NCBI RefSeq assembly: GCF_042682565.1
Contig: NZ_JBHUIC010000028.1
From: Pistricoccus aurantiacus
GTDB taxonomy: Bacteria; Pseudomonadota; Gammaproteobacteria; Pseudomonadales; Halomonadaceae
Direction: 5' to 3' (one strand)
Length of the DNA stretch: 64,000 bases
Shown: positions 64,000-64,000 of the stretch, piece by piece
Layout: every line of letters starts with the position of its first letter
How positions within the stretch are numbered: the stretch's first letter is position 1
Position numbers and translations under genes: made by a program
Notes under the pieces: generated by a model
Seen by the model: only the letters and a program-made list of their open reading frames with translations
The model's database searches: none
What the model was told of the DNA's origin: nothing

Positions 64000-64000
64000 G

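Overview
The window reads as a chromosomal segment of a moderately GC-rich gammaproteobacterium, most likely Halomonadaceae (Halomonas or a close relative). This is inferred from gene order and protein character; no search could be run. Gene order repeatedly matches the Pseudomonas/Oceanospirillales pattern: tRNA-fMet-rimP-nusA-infB-rbfA-truB-rpsO-pnp; dksA-gluQRS-cbrX-cbrA-cbrB-(crcZ)-pcnB-folK-panB-panC-panD; yggS-proC-yggT-metX-metW-DUF4426 divergent from pilT-pilU; and hisBHAF beside panZ-like/asmA/mutY/yggX.

Layout. 1-9 kb: translation and RNA-metabolism operon on the + strand. 9-21.3 kb (- strand): thiolase, pantothenate genes, folK, pcnB, a roughly 500-nt intergenic region that looks like a CrcZ-type Hfq/Crc-sequestering small RNA, then the CbrA/CbrB two-component system with a small overlapping upstream gene (cbrX-like), gluQRS and dksA. 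21.5-38.9 kb: sfsA, a ChaN-like protein, the methionine/proline/PLP block, twitching ATPases, anmK, tyrS, an NlpE-like lipoprotein, radA, the selD-mnmH selenouridine pair, a glutamine-amidotransferase-like protein without its catalytic Cys, an alkyltransferase-like protein and a YjaG protein. 38.9-46.4 kb: histidine genes, a PanZ-like acetyltransferase, AsmA, MutY and YggX. 46.4-46.8 kb: a tRNA-Phe/Gln/Thr cluster.

The segment after tRNA-Thr (46.8-49.2 kb) is accessory and decayed: a parA 5' fragment fused in frame to a brnT 3' fragment, an intact brnA antitoxin gene, an orphan coding fragment, and a metallo-beta-lactamase-fold gene with an internal stop. From 49.2 kb come metabolic genes: an E1 alpha-beta fused 2-oxoacid dehydrogenase-like protein translationally coupled to an unusual FabD-like acyltransferase, an SDR, a MliC-like lipoprotein, a peptide transporter with a proline iminopeptidase, a proline-racemase-superfamily enzyme with both catalytic Cys replaced, an MDR oxidoreductase, a Tat-exported protein, and a MoxR/VWA pair. 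The last 2 kb hold a metallophosphoesterase and a decayed tandem duplication: pieces of the VWA gene, the phosphoesterase and a ParE/RelE-type toxin-antitoxin pair are repeated and broken.

The most notable system is the CbrAB-CrcZ carbon-catabolite module. The sequence shows a GG-N10-GC sigma-54 promoter, an upstream inverted repeat suited to an enhancer-binding protein, at least eight AANAANAA clusters, and an intrinsic terminator just before the pcnB leader. All coordinates and motifs were read by eye; family names come from recognised motifs and synteny.
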